Source: Butyrivibrio sp. X503
Lineage (GTDB): Bacteria; Bacillota; Clostridia; Lachnospirales; Lachnospiraceae
Direction: 5' to 3'
Assembly (NCBI RefSeq): GCF_003625475.1
Contig: NZ_RAIQ01000001.1
Span: 558,001 to 622,000, forward strand
Length of the DNA: 64,000 nucleotides
Each line of letters begins with the position of its first letter. Positions within the stretch are counted from its first letter, which is position 1. A program made the translations under genes and the position numbers. This document shows positions 35,965 to 49,484 of this stretch, in pieces. Under the pieces are notes generated by a model. That model had not been told where the DNA came from. It did not search any database and worked only from the letters and a program-made list of their open reading frames with translations.

Positions 35965-36125
35965 TTATCCACATATCCACTTTTAGTTTGGAATATATGT
36001 AAATCTTTTTTGGTGGATAACAGCCAATCGTTTTGTGCTCAGGCAATTACTTCGAGCATATAGGCGGTTTGGCTGTTTTTTATATCCGGGCCAATAAATA
36101 ATCCACGTTATCCACATTGTCCACA
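35965..36125. promoter_or_regulatory. DnaA-box cluster upstream of dnaD-dnaI
   Basis: Six sequences like the DnaA box TTATCCACA lie within 161 bases. Two are perfect (35965-35973 and 36108-36116). Two have one mismatch (36117-36125, TTGTCCACA; 36012-36020 on minus, TTATCCACC). Two have two mismatches (35973-35981, 36099-36107). Two adjoining pairs lie in the same direction and head-to-tail. The downstream genes encode a DnaD-like primosome protein and a DnaI-like helicase loader, so control of replication initiation genes by DnaA is the natural reading. Confidence 0.75.
36019..36081 (+). terminator. murC terminator
   Basis: AACAGCCAA (36019-36027) and TTGGCTGTT (36069-36077) form a perfect 9-bp stem, with an inner TGCTC/GAGCA hairpin, followed by a T-run. 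It lies inside the DnaA-box cluster and overlaps one box. Confidence 0.8.
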
Positions 36126-36203
36126 AAGAACTTCGAAATCCCGAAAGTCGCTCTGCCACTGGATTTCTTCGTCACTTTTTCCATATCTTTTAAAAAATCA
36201 CCA

Positions 36204-36212
36204 TGCTATAAT
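36204..36212 (+). promoter_or_regulatory. Extended -10 promoter of dnaD-dnaI-prs
   Basis: TGCTATAAT 40 bases before the dnaD start codon; no good -35 box. It lies about 80 bases downstream of the last DnaA box. Confidence 0.6.
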
Positions 36213-36252
36213 CGAACCTGTGATGAAAAAGTAAAGCAGGTGATTATTTAAG

Positions 36253-37350
36253 ATGATGGGGCGTGTAACTATAAGTCATAATATTGGGGAGGATTCTACG
36301 AATGTTTCCAATATATTTATTGATGAATACATGCAAGATGCAAATGATGCGCAGATCAAGATCTACCTTTATTTGCTGAGGATGATGAATGCGAATTTAC
36401 CTACCAGCGTTTCGGCTCTGGCAGATAAATTTAACCATACAGAAAAGGATGTAATACGAGCACTTAAATACTGGGAAAAGAAAGAGCTTATCAGCTTGGA
36501 GCATGATGCCATGGGCAATCTCACCGGCATCCACATGGAAGATATAGCATCTCCCGTGAAACCTTCCGCCAGAAAGAGCGAGACCGTTCTTAAGCCTGTC
36601 TCTTCCGTTAAATCGGAAGCACATGGCAACATTCCGGAAAAGCCAAGCTACTCTGCAGCGCAGCTTCGTTCTTTCAAGCAGTCTTCGGAGTCAAGCATTC
36701 TCTTTCCTGCAGAACAGTATTTCAACAGACCTCTTACTTCAACAGAGATCATGACACTGTTCTATATAAAGGATGAACTGAAGTTTTCCGATGATCTTTT
36801 GGACTATCTGATGCAATACTGCGTCGATAATCATAAAGCTGATTTCCGGTATGTAGAAAAGGTGGCTATAAACTGGGCTCAGCAAGGCATCAAAACGCCA
36901 AAACAGGCTCGCGTGGAAAATTACAAACGTGATCCCGAAATCGTCGAGATCATGAAAGCACTCGGTATGGAAAACAGCCCTACTGAAAAGGAAGGAAACT
37001 TCATCCGTTCCTGGCGTGGGGAGTTGGGATTTTCAATGGATATTATCATGGAAGCCTGCGACCGCACTGTTCTGGCTACACAGAAGAATCGCCTTAGATA
37101 CTGCGACGGCATTCTTCGAAGCTGGCATGAAAGTAAGGTAAAAAATAGGGAGGATATTGCCAGATTAGATGCTGACTTTACCGCCGATCTTCGCAAGAAG
37201 AAATCGAAGGCTTCCGTGTCATCCATTGACAGCAAACTCCGCTCTGACGAATCATATATTCGCCACGGCGGCGCCCAGAACCGTTTCAATCAGTTCCAGC
37301 AGAACACATATGATTTTGCCGAACTCGAAAAGAAACTTCTGGACAATTAA
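36253..37350 (+). CDS. DnaD-like replication initiation protein
   Basis: A primosome protein of the DnaB_2/DnaD family, acting with DnaI to load the replicative helicase. It has 365 residues. The N-terminal winged helix (about 1-95; LPTSVSALADKFNHTEKDVIRALKYWEKKELISL) leads to a linker rich in Ser/Pro. The DnaD C-terminal domain follows (about 155-225; YFNRPLTSTEIMTLFYIKDELKFSDDLLDYLMQYCVDNHK ... ending in the conserved YxxxIxxxW-like VEKVAINWAQQGIKT). A second similar C-terminal segment follows at about 235-300. The start is ATG 36253 (AGGTGAT ten bases before). It is followed by the dnaI-like gene. Confidence 0.88.
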   Translation: MMGRVTISHNIGEDSTNVSNIFIDEYMQDANDAQIKIYLYLLRMMNANLPTSVSALADKFNHTEKDVIRALKYWEKKELISLEHDAMGNLTGIHMEDIASPVKPSARKSETVLKPVSSVKSEAHGNIPEKPSYSAAQLRSFKQSSESSILFPAEQYFNRPLTSTEIMTLFYIKDELKFSDDLLDYLMQYCVDNHKADFRYVEKVAINWAQQGIKTPKQARVENYKRDPEIVEIMKALGMENSPTEKEGNFIRSWRGELGFSMDIIMEACDRTVLATQKNRLRYCDGILRSWHESKVKNREDIARLDADFTADLRKKKSKASVSSIDSKLRSDESYIRHGGAQNRFNQFQQNTYDFAELEKKLLDN

Positions 37351-37478
37351 GGCTCTTATTCGGTTGGGGAATCGGTAAGAGTTACACAAAAGCAAGCCCT
37401 GTACTTTGGTTTGGCGGCGGCACACAGCCTTCCCCAAAACACGTGCAGGGCATAACTTTGTGCTAAGAGGAGAATCAC
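37351..37478 (+). other. 128-base gap between dnaD and dnaI with possible RNA structure
   Basis: GCCCTG near 37394 can pair with CAGGGC near 37445, enclosing further G/C-rich complementarity (GGTTGGGGAA against TTCCCCAA). No T-run and no promoter are visible, so this is probably intercistronic mRNA structure. Confidence 0.35.
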
Positions 37479-38462
37479 ATGGCATTAACCAACGCTCAAT
37501 TTGATGAAATAATGCATGAGTATGAAGAAAGACGTGCACTCCACAGGCAAGAGCTTGAAGAGAGACAACGCTACGTATATGAGACCGTTCTGGGCTACAA
37601 AGAGCTCGAGGACAAAACAGCAACCGCCAGTGTCAATTTCGGAAGAAGACTTCTCTCCGGAGAGCGACTGGATAAAAGTGCACTTAAACGTGAACTTGAA
37701 GAACTTGCTCGCCAAAAGATGACTCTTTTGACGGAAGCAGGTTTTTCGGACGATTATCTTGAAATGGGTTATACCTGCAGTGACTGCAAGGATACCGGCT
37801 ATATCGGCAACGAAAAATGTCACTGTTTCAAACAAAAGATCATAGAAACTCTCTATGACCGTTCCAATCTTAAAGCTCTGGCTAAGACCGCCAACTTCAA
37901 ACTCCTCACCGAGAAATATTATCAGGGCGAGGATTTAAAGCGCTTTCAGGGTGCTGTCGCGGTTTCAGAAAAATTTATAAATAATTTTAACTCCGACTAC
38001 CAAAATCTATTCATTTATGGTACAGTTGGTGTTGGCAAATCATTCCTGTCTACATGTGTTGCCAACGAATTGCTCAAGAAAGGTCATTCGGTGATCTATT
38101 TTAGTTCTTCCGGACTGTTTGAGCTTCTGGCCGAGAACTCATTCGACTATCGCAACAAGCAGGAGCTTAAGGGTATATACGAGGATATATACAATTGCGA
38201 ACTGCTGATAATTGACGATCTCGGAACAGAGCGCACCAACAGCTTTGTGGCATCTGAGCTTTTTTCATGCCTCAATGAGAGAGATTTGAGGAAAAAGTCT
38301 ACTATCATTACTACTAACCTTTCTCTTGAAGAATTACAGGCAACCTATTCGGATAGAATCTTTTCGCGAGTAACAAGTAACTACACGCTTCTTAAATTAA
38401 CCGGACAGGACATTCGTAAGATCAAAAAGATTGCCAGAAAAGAAAGTGAGGATTTTCAGTAA
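37479..38462 (+). CDS. dnaI: DnaI/DnaC-like helicase loader ATPase
   Basis: An AAA+ ATPase that loads the DnaB-type helicase. It has 327 residues. The N-terminal helical part (1-95) is followed by a zinc motif C100xxC103...C114xC116 (CSDCKDTGY, KCHC), Walker A GTVGVGKS (181-188), Walker B LLIIDDLGTE and sensor TTNLS. The zinc motif and length separate it from IstB transposition proteins. AAGAGGAG precedes ATG. Its stop overlaps the start of prs by one base. Confidence 0.9.
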   Translation: MALTNAQFDEIMHEYEERRALHRQELEERQRYVYETVLGYKELEDKTATASVNFGRRLLSGERLDKSALKRELEELARQKMTLLTEAGFSDDYLEMGYTCSDCKDTGYIGNEKCHCFKQKIIETLYDRSNLKALAKTANFKLLTEKYYQGEDLKRFQGAVAVSEKFINNFNSDYQNLFIYGTVGVGKSFLSTCVANELLKKGHSVIYFSSSGLFELLAENSFDYRNKQELKGIYEDIYNCELLIIDDLGTERTNSFVASELFSCLNERDLRKKSTIITTNLSLEELQATYSDRIFSRVTSNYTLLKLTGQDIRKIKKIARKESEDFQ

Positions 38463-39676
38463 TGCCAAAAAGAGAAGAGAAACGTAATCTGGAAACTATT
38501 CCTGTAGGTTCCCTAGGAATCATTCCACTTAAGGGAGTTAAACCTTTAGCGGAAAAAGTCGATTACTACCTCGTAAAATGGAGAGCAGAAAGAGAGAACG
38601 AACACAAAGGAAGCTTAGCCTTTACAGGTTATGAGCGCCCCTCTTACATTCTCGATGCCGAAGTTCCGAGATTCGGAACGGGCGAGGCAAAGGGTGTAAT
38701 TAAGGCATCCGTTCGCGGTGACGATCTGTATCTGCTTGTAGATGTATGTAACTACTCACAAACCTATTCTCTTTTCGGACAAGAAAATCATATGTCTCCT
38801 GATGATCATTATCAGGATCTTAAAAGAATAATCGCTGCTGTCGGTGGAAAAGCAAGAAGAATCACTGTTATCATGCCTTTCCTCTATGAATCAAGACAGC
38901 ACAAAAGAAGTTCAAGAGAGTCTCTCGACTGTGCAATTGCTCTTCAGGAGCTTGTTAACATGGGTGTTGATAACATTATCACCTTTGATGCACACGATCC
39001 GAGAGTTCAAAATGCTATTCCACTTAATGGTTTTGAAACCGTAAGAACAACATATCAGTTTATTAAAGCCCTTCTCAGAAACGTATGGGATCTTAAGATC
39101 GATTCGGACAACATGATGGTAATCTCACCCGATGAAGGCGGTATGAGCAGAGCAATCTACCTTGCCAGCGTCCTTGGGCTTGATGTCGGAATGTTCTATA
39201 AGAGACGTGACTACACACAGGTAGTTGACGGAAGAAATCCCATCGTATCGCATGAGTTCCTCGGAACAAGCGTTGAAGGCAAATCAGTTATCATTGTTGA
39301 TGATATGATCTCCTCCGGAGAGAGTATACTCGATGTTGCCAAAGCACTTAAACAGCGTAAAGCTGCAAGAATATATGCATTCTCTACATTCGGTCTTTTC
39401 ACAGGCGGACTTGCAGCATTTGATAAAGCTTACGAAGAAGGCCTTATCGACAGAGTATTCACAACTAACCTTGTATATCAGACACCTGAGCTTCTCTCTC
39501 GTGAATGGTATATCAGCTGCGATATGAGTAAGTACATCGCTTACCTCATCGATACACTTAACCACGATGCTTCAATAAGTGACCTTCTCAATCCTGTTGA
39601 GCGTATCAACAACATCATTGAGAGATACAACAGTGGAGAACTCAGAGCTTCTCTTGAGGCAGAAAAGAAGATCTGA
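38462..39676 (+). CDS. prs: Ribose-phosphate pyrophosphokinase, long form
   Basis: It makes PRPP from ribose-5-phosphate and ATP for nucleotide, His and Trp synthesis. It has 404 residues against about 315 in the classical enzyme. The extra sequence is mainly at the N-terminus (about 1-80) and the C-terminus. The PRPP loop is VDDMISSGES (279-288; usually VDDMIDTGGT), and the FDAHDPRVQ segment (175-183) corresponds to the metal/ribose site. It begins on the dnaI stop codon, so it is cotranscribed. This long type is known in Clostridia; activity is inferred from the family. Confidence 0.88.
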   Translation: MPKREEKRNLETIPVGSLGIIPLKGVKPLAEKVDYYLVKWRAERENEHKGSLAFTGYERPSYILDAEVPRFGTGEAKGVIKASVRGDDLYLLVDVCNYSQTYSLFGQENHMSPDDHYQDLKRIIAAVGGKARRITVIMPFLYESRQHKRSSRESLDCAIALQELVNMGVDNIITFDAHDPRVQNAIPLNGFETVRTTYQFIKALLRNVWDLKIDSDNMMVISPDEGGMSRAIYLASVLGLDVGMFYKRRDYTQVVDGRNPIVSHEFLGTSVEGKSVIIVDDMISSGESILDVAKALKQRKAARIYAFSTFGLFTGGLAAFDKAYEEGLIDRVFTTNLVYQTPELLSREWYISCDMSKYIAYLIDTLNHDASISDLLNPVERINNIIERYNSGELRASLEAEKKI

Positions 39677-39737
39677 TCGTAACCGGCTAAACTTCATTTC
39701 GGCGGGCAAGCGCCGGGATCATTGATGGGAGGTTCTT

Positions 39738-40373
39738 ATGGCAATAAATGAAAACATTACTAAGAGGAACGATCTCTTATCCACGAAAGTTATAAGCGGA
39801 CTGGAATCACGTAATATGACAGGTTATTATGCCAAGGACAAAGAGGAAGCTCTTAAGATCGCACTTAGCATAATTCCCGAAAACAGCACAGTAACTATGG
39901 GCGGCGCCATGAGTGCAGTTGAGATCGGACTTGTAGATGCTCTTAAAAAAGGCAATTACAACTTTATCGACAGAAACGAGATGGCTGACAAGCGTGCTGC
40001 AATGCTCGCCGCATACGACGCCGATGTATTCCTTTCAAGTGCCAACGCCATGACTGAGGACGGAATCCTTGTAAATATTGACGGCAATGCCAATCGTGTA
40101 TCTGCGATTGCCCAGGGTCCCAAGAAGGTTGTATTTATAGTCGGAATGAACAAGGTATGCGACGATGTCGACGGTGCCATGAAGAGAGCAAGAAACGTTG
40201 CTGCTCCGATAAATGCACAACGCTTTGGTCTCTCCACTCCTTGTGCAAAGACCGGTTCTTGCATGAATTGTAAATCGCCAGACACTATCTGCTGTCAGTT
40301 CCTTATTACTCGTTTTTCCAAGCATGCGGACAGAATTCATGTAATCCTGGTTAATGATAATCTTGGATTCTGA
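39738..40373 (+). CDS. LUD-domain protein (LutC/YkgG-like, DUF162)
   Basis: A 211-residue protein of the LUD family, whose members include LutC of lactate oxidation. The pattern TVTMGGAMSAVEIGLVDAL, DVFLSSANAMTEDGILVNIDGNANRVSAIAQGPKKVVFIVG and the Cys-rich segment CAKTGSCMNCKSPDTICC are visible. In stand-alone clostridial members the Cys set may bind a metal or cluster. No lutA or lutB is present, so a lactate role is doubtful. It lies 61 bases after prs on the same strand and ends at a terminator. GGGAGG precedes ATG. Confidence 0.85.
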   Translation: MAINENITKRNDLLSTKVISGLESRNMTGYYAKDKEEALKIALSIIPENSTVTMGGAMSAVEIGLVDALKKGNYNFIDRNEMADKRAAMLAAYDADVFLSSANAMTEDGILVNIDGNANRVSAIAQGPKKVVFIVGMNKVCDDVDGAMKRARNVAAPINAQRFGLSTPCAKTGSCMNCKSPDTICCQFLITRFSKHADRIHVILVNDNLGF

Positions 40374-40410
40374 TAAAGAACTAATATTTATAGAAATAAT
40401 TGCATTATAA

Positions 40411-40447
40411 AACGCGGAAATGATCTATGATCATTCCCGCGTTTTTT
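40411..40447 (+). terminator. Bidirectional terminator between LUD gene and lacZ
   Basis: AACGCGG-AAATGATC pairs with GATCATT-CCCGCGTT (one mismatch, 3-base loop), followed by six Ts on plus and TTTTAT on minus. It serves both convergent genes. Confidence 0.9.
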
Positions 40448-40452
40448 ATTAT

Positions 40453-46078
<5,626 letters not shown>

Positions 46079-46080
46079 AA

Positions 46081-46109
46081 TTGACTTTCATTTTCTTTAA
46101 TAGTAAGAT
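46081..46109 (+). promoter_or_regulatory. Promoter of the DUF402 gene
   Basis: TTGACT (46081-46086), 17-base spacer, TAAGAT (46104-46109), about 30 bases before the start codon. Confidence 0.65.
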
Positions 46110-46139
46110 TTTCATAATATAGATTCGGAAAGGAATACT

Positions 46140-46622
46140 ATGAAAAATCCCATTCTTTATCGTAAGCGCTTCATTCCAAATGAGATCATCAAGCTAAAAG
46201 ACGACGTGATACTCGAATGCAACGATTCTATATTAGTCACCAAGTGGAAAACCTTGGGAAAGGTGCATGACTTTTCTCACGGCTATTCCTGCCTGTATCT
46301 GAACGAAGGCTACAAAGTTAGTAAGTTTCTCAAACCTGACGGTTCTCTATGCTGCTGGTATTGCGACATAGTCACCTATGATTATAACAAATCTGACAAC
46401 ATTCTTACCACCATTGATCTCCTTGCAGATGTAATTGTATATCCCGACGGCAGAATTAACGTTGTCGATCTGGATGAACTTGCCGAAGCATTTGAAAAAA
46501 AGCTTATAGACGAATCTCTTCTTAAAAAGAGTCTGCTCTCACTGAACAGACTCCTTGATGAAATCTACAAAAACGGTATGTCTAATCTTATAAAACCCAT
46601 TGAATCCCGAATTCAAAACTAA
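46140..46622 (+). CDS. DUF402 protein
   Basis: A 160-residue member of the DUF402 (FomD/YgaC-like) group, in which some proteins are nucleoside di- or triphosphate phosphatases. Typical features are CCWYCDIVTYD and the metal-site stretch DLLADVIVYPDGRINVVDLDELAEA, with the conserved acidic residues. A C-terminal helix follows. GGAAAGGAA precedes ATG. It is the only plus-strand gene in this section, divergent from the propeller gene and convergent with the SleB-like gene (only 3 bases between stops). The exact substrate is unknown. Confidence 0.85.
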   Translation: MKNPILYRKRFIPNEIIKLKDDVILECNDSILVTKWKTLGKVHDFSHGYSCLYLNEGYKVSKFLKPDGSLCCWYCDIVTYDYNKSDNILTTIDLLADVIVYPDGRINVVDLDELAEAFEKKLIDESLLKKSLLSLNRLLDEIYKNGMSNLIKPIESRIQN

Positions 46623-46625
46623 ATT

Positions 46626-47825
46626 TCAGTAGAAAACATGTCCTCCGATATTGGTTCCCGAAAGGCCCGGTATCGGAGTTCTGAAATATACACAGTTTCC
46701 GACGTTGGAGTATCCTTTCATTGCTTCATCGGCCGCCTGATAACAAGCTGCTGTTGCCTTCCCGTTTGCAAGTGCAAGCGCAAGTCTTCCGCTAGCAACC
46801 GGTGAAAATTGCCTGTTTTGATATATCACTCCGACTACAGTATCCGGATAAACCGAACTCAGCACTCTGTTGATGACAACGGCTCCCACTGCTACTTTTC
46901 CTTCGTAGGGTTCGGATCCCGCTTCGCAATATATGAGATTTGCTAAAAGATATCTGTCTCCTTCGGCAAATGTCACTTCCGAAATATCTCTCCAGGTTGA
47001 AGCTGCTGCAAGCTTGGACAATCTCATTTCTTCCGCCAGCTTGGCTTCAAGCTTCTTGATATCCTGTTCCTGTGCCTTGATCTGCTCTTCAAGCGCCTGG
47101 GCCTTGGATTCGGCATCTGAAATATCATTGGCGTATTGCTTGATGGAACCGGATGTCTGGCTTACCAGTCCGGAGACTCTGCTTTGCTCAGCTTTTTGCC
47201 TGGTCTGATATTCTTCAAGCTGCTGATGCTCTACTTCCAGCGTTGCTTCTTTTTTCTCAATAAGCTCTCTTGTCTCTATATATTCCGTAAACTTCTTTCT
47301 GTCATAATCAGAGAGCTGTTCAATATAATTATTCTGGTTGAGAAAAGCAGCAAAATCAGTTGCTCCGAGGATCATATCAATAAGGATAAAGTTCTGTTTT
47401 TCATATATAAACTGAACTCTCTTTTTCATCGAAGCATACTGATCTTCTTCTGTCTTTCGCGCAGCATCAAGCTCGGCAAGCGTGTTTTCAATCTCGGTCT
47501 CTTTATCTTCAATCTGTTCTTCGATGGCTTCAAGATTGTTACTTACTTCCGTCAGCTGATTGTTCAGAGTGTCAAGCTGCCCCTGCAATGAAGATTTTTC
47601 CTCATTCATCTCAGCAATGTTATCTTTTGTGCTGTCGAGTTCATTCTGAGACTGAGCCTTTTTCTCTTTTGCTTCTTCCAATTGTTTCTTGGTAGAATCC
47701 GTTGCATAAGAATCCGTCTCAAAAGAAAGCGTCATAAAAATCGTTATCAGCAAAAGAGGAAGCACTCTGTATACTATGCCATAGCGATATTCTGTTTTTA
47801 ATTTTTTTACCCCTCTTTTTTTCAT
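46626..47825 (-). CDS. Secreted coiled-coil cell wall hydrolase (SleB/Hydrolase_2 domain)
   Basis: A 399-residue exported protein. It has a signal or anchor segment (about 15-41, ending SYATDST). Two long coiled coils follow (about 45-125 and 180-270), like those of PcsB or the CwlO N-terminus. The SleB-type hydrolase domain spans about 285-399; YCEAGSEPYEGKVAVGAVVINRV holds the likely catalytic Glu301, and QFSPVASG and the C-terminal GGHVFY are typical. It would cleave peptidoglycan; the coiled coil suggests control by an FtsX-like membrane partner (inference). SleB domains also occur outside sporulation. It is last in the minus-strand string. Confidence 0.87.
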   Translation of the reverse strand: MKKRGVKKLKTEYRYGIVYRVLPLLLITIFMTLSFETDSYATDSTKKQLEEAKEKKAQSQNELDSTKDNIAEMNEEKSSLQGQLDTLNNQLTEVSNNLEAIEEQIEDKETEIENTLAELDAARKTEEDQYASMKKRVQFIYEKQNFILIDMILGATDFAAFLNQNNYIEQLSDYDRKKFTEYIETRELIEKKEATLEVEHQQLEEYQTRQKAEQSRVSGLVSQTSGSIKQYANDISDAESKAQALEEQIKAQEQDIKKLEAKLAEEMRLSKLAAASTWRDISEVTFAEGDRYLLANLIYCEAGSEPYEGKVAVGAVVINRVLSSVYPDTVVGVIYQNRQFSPVASGRLALALANGKATAACYQAADEAMKGYSNVGNCVYFRTPIPGLSGTNIGGHVFY

Positions 47826-47840
47826 AACCCCAAACTGTAA

Positions 47841-48323
47841 TTAAATAGTTATTTTGATGTTTCTTCCGCTTGGCTGATATTGATAGTAGCGGACCCCCGC
47901 AGCATCAAACATTCTCTTTGCAGCTTTGGTCGATGCAGATGTACTGTACTTGTCACTGTCATATACTACAGTTCTTATGCCGGCCTGAATTATAGCCTTG
48001 GCGCACTCGTTGCACGGAAATAATGACACGTACAACTTGGAGCCTATAAGGCTTCCTCCTCTGTAATTCAGAATGGCATTGAGTTCGCTGTGCGTCACAA
48101 AAGGATATTTGGTGCACAGTTCATCTTCACCGTCTCTTTCCCATGGAAAATCTTCGTCGGAGCACCCCTTAGGGAGTCCGTTGTATCCCATGGAAAGAAT
48201 ATTGTTATCTTCACTGACTATACAACTACCGACTTGGGTATTGGGGTCCTTGGATCTCATTGCGGCAAGCTTGGCTACACCCATGAAATACTCATCCCAG
48301 GTTATATAATCTTCTCTTTTCAT
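47841..48323 (-). CDS. dCMP deaminase (ComEB-like)
   Basis: A zinc deaminase that turns dCMP into dUMP for thymidylate synthesis. It has 160 residues. The zinc ligands and the proton-shuttling Glu are H78-x-E80 (THSELNAI) and C104xxC107 (FPCNECAK). The N-terminal DEYFMGVAKLAAMRSKDPNTQVG and GYNGLPKG segments are those of dCMP deaminases, not cytidine deaminases. AAGGAGAA precedes ATG. It lies 9 bases after upp, a pyrimidine-salvage pairing. Confidence 0.94.
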   Translation of the reverse strand: MKREDYITWDEYFMGVAKLAAMRSKDPNTQVGSCIVSEDNNILSMGYNGLPKGCSDEDFPWERDGEDELCTKYPFVTHSELNAILNYRGGSLIGSKLYVSLFPCNECAKAIIQAGIRTVVYDSDKYSTSASTKAAKRMFDAAGVRYYQYQPSGRNIKITI

Positions 48324-48332
48324 CTATTCTCC

Positions 48333-48962
48333 TTATTTTGTTCCGAAAATCCTGTCTCCGGCGTCTCCGAGTCCGGGAACAATGTATCCGTGCTCGTTGA
48401 GCTTCTCATCAAGCGCTCCTACATAGATATCAACATCAGGATGTGCTTCCTGCATAGTCTTAAGTCCCTCGGGAGCAGCGATGATGCACATGAAATGAAT
48501 GTGCTTGCAGCCTCTGTCTTTGAGCATCTGTATTGCAGCCACGGAAGATCCTCCGGTAGCAAGCATGGGATCAACAACAAAAATCTCTCTTTCTGTTATG
48601 TCAGCAGGCATCTTGCAATAATACTCAACGGGCTTAAGTGTCTCGGGGTCTCTGTAAAGACCTATATGTCCTACCTTGGCAGCGGGAATAAGAGCGAGCA
48701 TTCCGTCTACCATGCCAAGACCTGCTCTTAAGATGGGAACTACACAGAGCTTTCTTCCCTTAAGCTCTTTTACCGTGGTCTTACAGATAGGGGTCTCTAT
48801 CTGGACATCCTGAAGCTGAAGATCTCTGGTGGCTTCATAGCATATAAGCATCGCAATCTCTCCGATTGTCTGCCTGAAGTCCTTGGTTCCCGTGTCGATT
48901 CTTCTGATATAACCAATCTTGTGCTGAATAAGCGGATGATCCATTATTACAACTTTTCCCAT
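48333..48962 (-). CDS. upp: Uracil phosphoribosyltransferase
   Basis: It salvages uracil by joining it to PRPP to give UMP. It has 209 residues, the usual length. The PRPP loop [16 protein letters not shown] and the C-terminal uracil-binding [11 protein letters not shown] are visible. AAGGAGGATACT precedes ATG. It lies between rpiB and the dCMP deaminase gene, as part of the Bacillus-like ywlC-ywlF(rpiB)-upp order. Confidence 0.97.
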   Translation of the reverse strand: MGKVVIMDHPLIQHKIGYIRRIDTGTKDFRQTIGEIAMLICYEATRDLQLQDVQIETPICKTTVKELKGRKLCVVPILRAGLGMVDGMLALIPAAKVGHIGLYRDPETLKPVEYYCKMPADITEREIFVVDPMLATGGSSVAAIQMLKDRGCKHIHFMCIIAAPEGLKTMQEAHPDVDIYVGALDEKLNEHGYIVPGLGDAGDRIFGTK

Positions 48963-49007
48963 AGTATCCTCCTTAGAGATTCATTCTTGTAATTGTATTG
49001 TTCGAAA

Positions 49008-49445
49008 TTACTGCTCTCCTGCAGCAACCTTGGAAATCCTGCGGCTATGCTTCTCAAGCCCCGAAAAAGGAGTATCAAGAAATGTATCCACGATCTCCAT
49101 AGCAAGCAGTTCTCCCGTAAATCCTCCCCCCATCGCAAGCATGTTGGCGTCGTTATGTTCTCTTGTTAGTCTTGCGCTTGTTACTTCCGAGCAAAGTGCA
49201 CATCTGATTCCTTTGACCTTATTGGCAACGATACTGATTCCTATACCGGTAGTACAGATAACAATGCCCTTCTCGCATTCTCCGCTTGCGACAGCTTCAG
49301 CTGCCGGTCTTCCAAAATCCGGATAATCACAAGAGCTTTTGTCATATGTACCGAAGTCCTTTACCTCAAGTCCCCTTTCTTCCAGATGCTTTTTTACGGC
49401 CTCCTTCAAGTCAAATCCGCCGTGGTCACTAGCTAACGCAATCAT
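49008..49445 (-). CDS. rpiB: Ribose-5-phosphate isomerase B
   Basis: It interconverts ribose-5-phosphate and ribulose-5-phosphate. It has 145 residues from ATG 49445 (AGAGGTG upstream; six further residues upstream are not supported). The start MIALASDHGGFDLKEAV, the catalytic Cys in GIVICTTGIGISIVANK, and RCALCSEVTSARLTREHNDANMLAMG are signatures of the family. It lies between tsaC and upp. Confidence 0.95.
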   Translation of the reverse strand: MIALASDHGGFDLKEAVKKHLEERGLEVKDFGTYDKSSCDYPDFGRPAAEAVASGECEKGIVICTTGIGISIVANKVKGIRCALCSEVTSARLTREHNDANMLAMGGGFTGELLAMEIVDTFLDTPFSGLEKHSRRISKVAAGEQ

Positions 49446-49484
49446 TTGTACACCTCTTTTCATATAATTATAGTACTTATATTT

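Noticed and set aside
35965..36125. Chromosomal origin of replication (oriC)
   Set aside because: DnaA boxes are present but no dnaA, dnaN or rpmH nearby and no obvious DNA unwinding element; a regulatory cluster fits better.
37479..38462. IstB transposition helper ATPase
   Set aside because: The zinc motif, position after a dnaD-like gene and lack of istA or inverted repeats favour DnaI.
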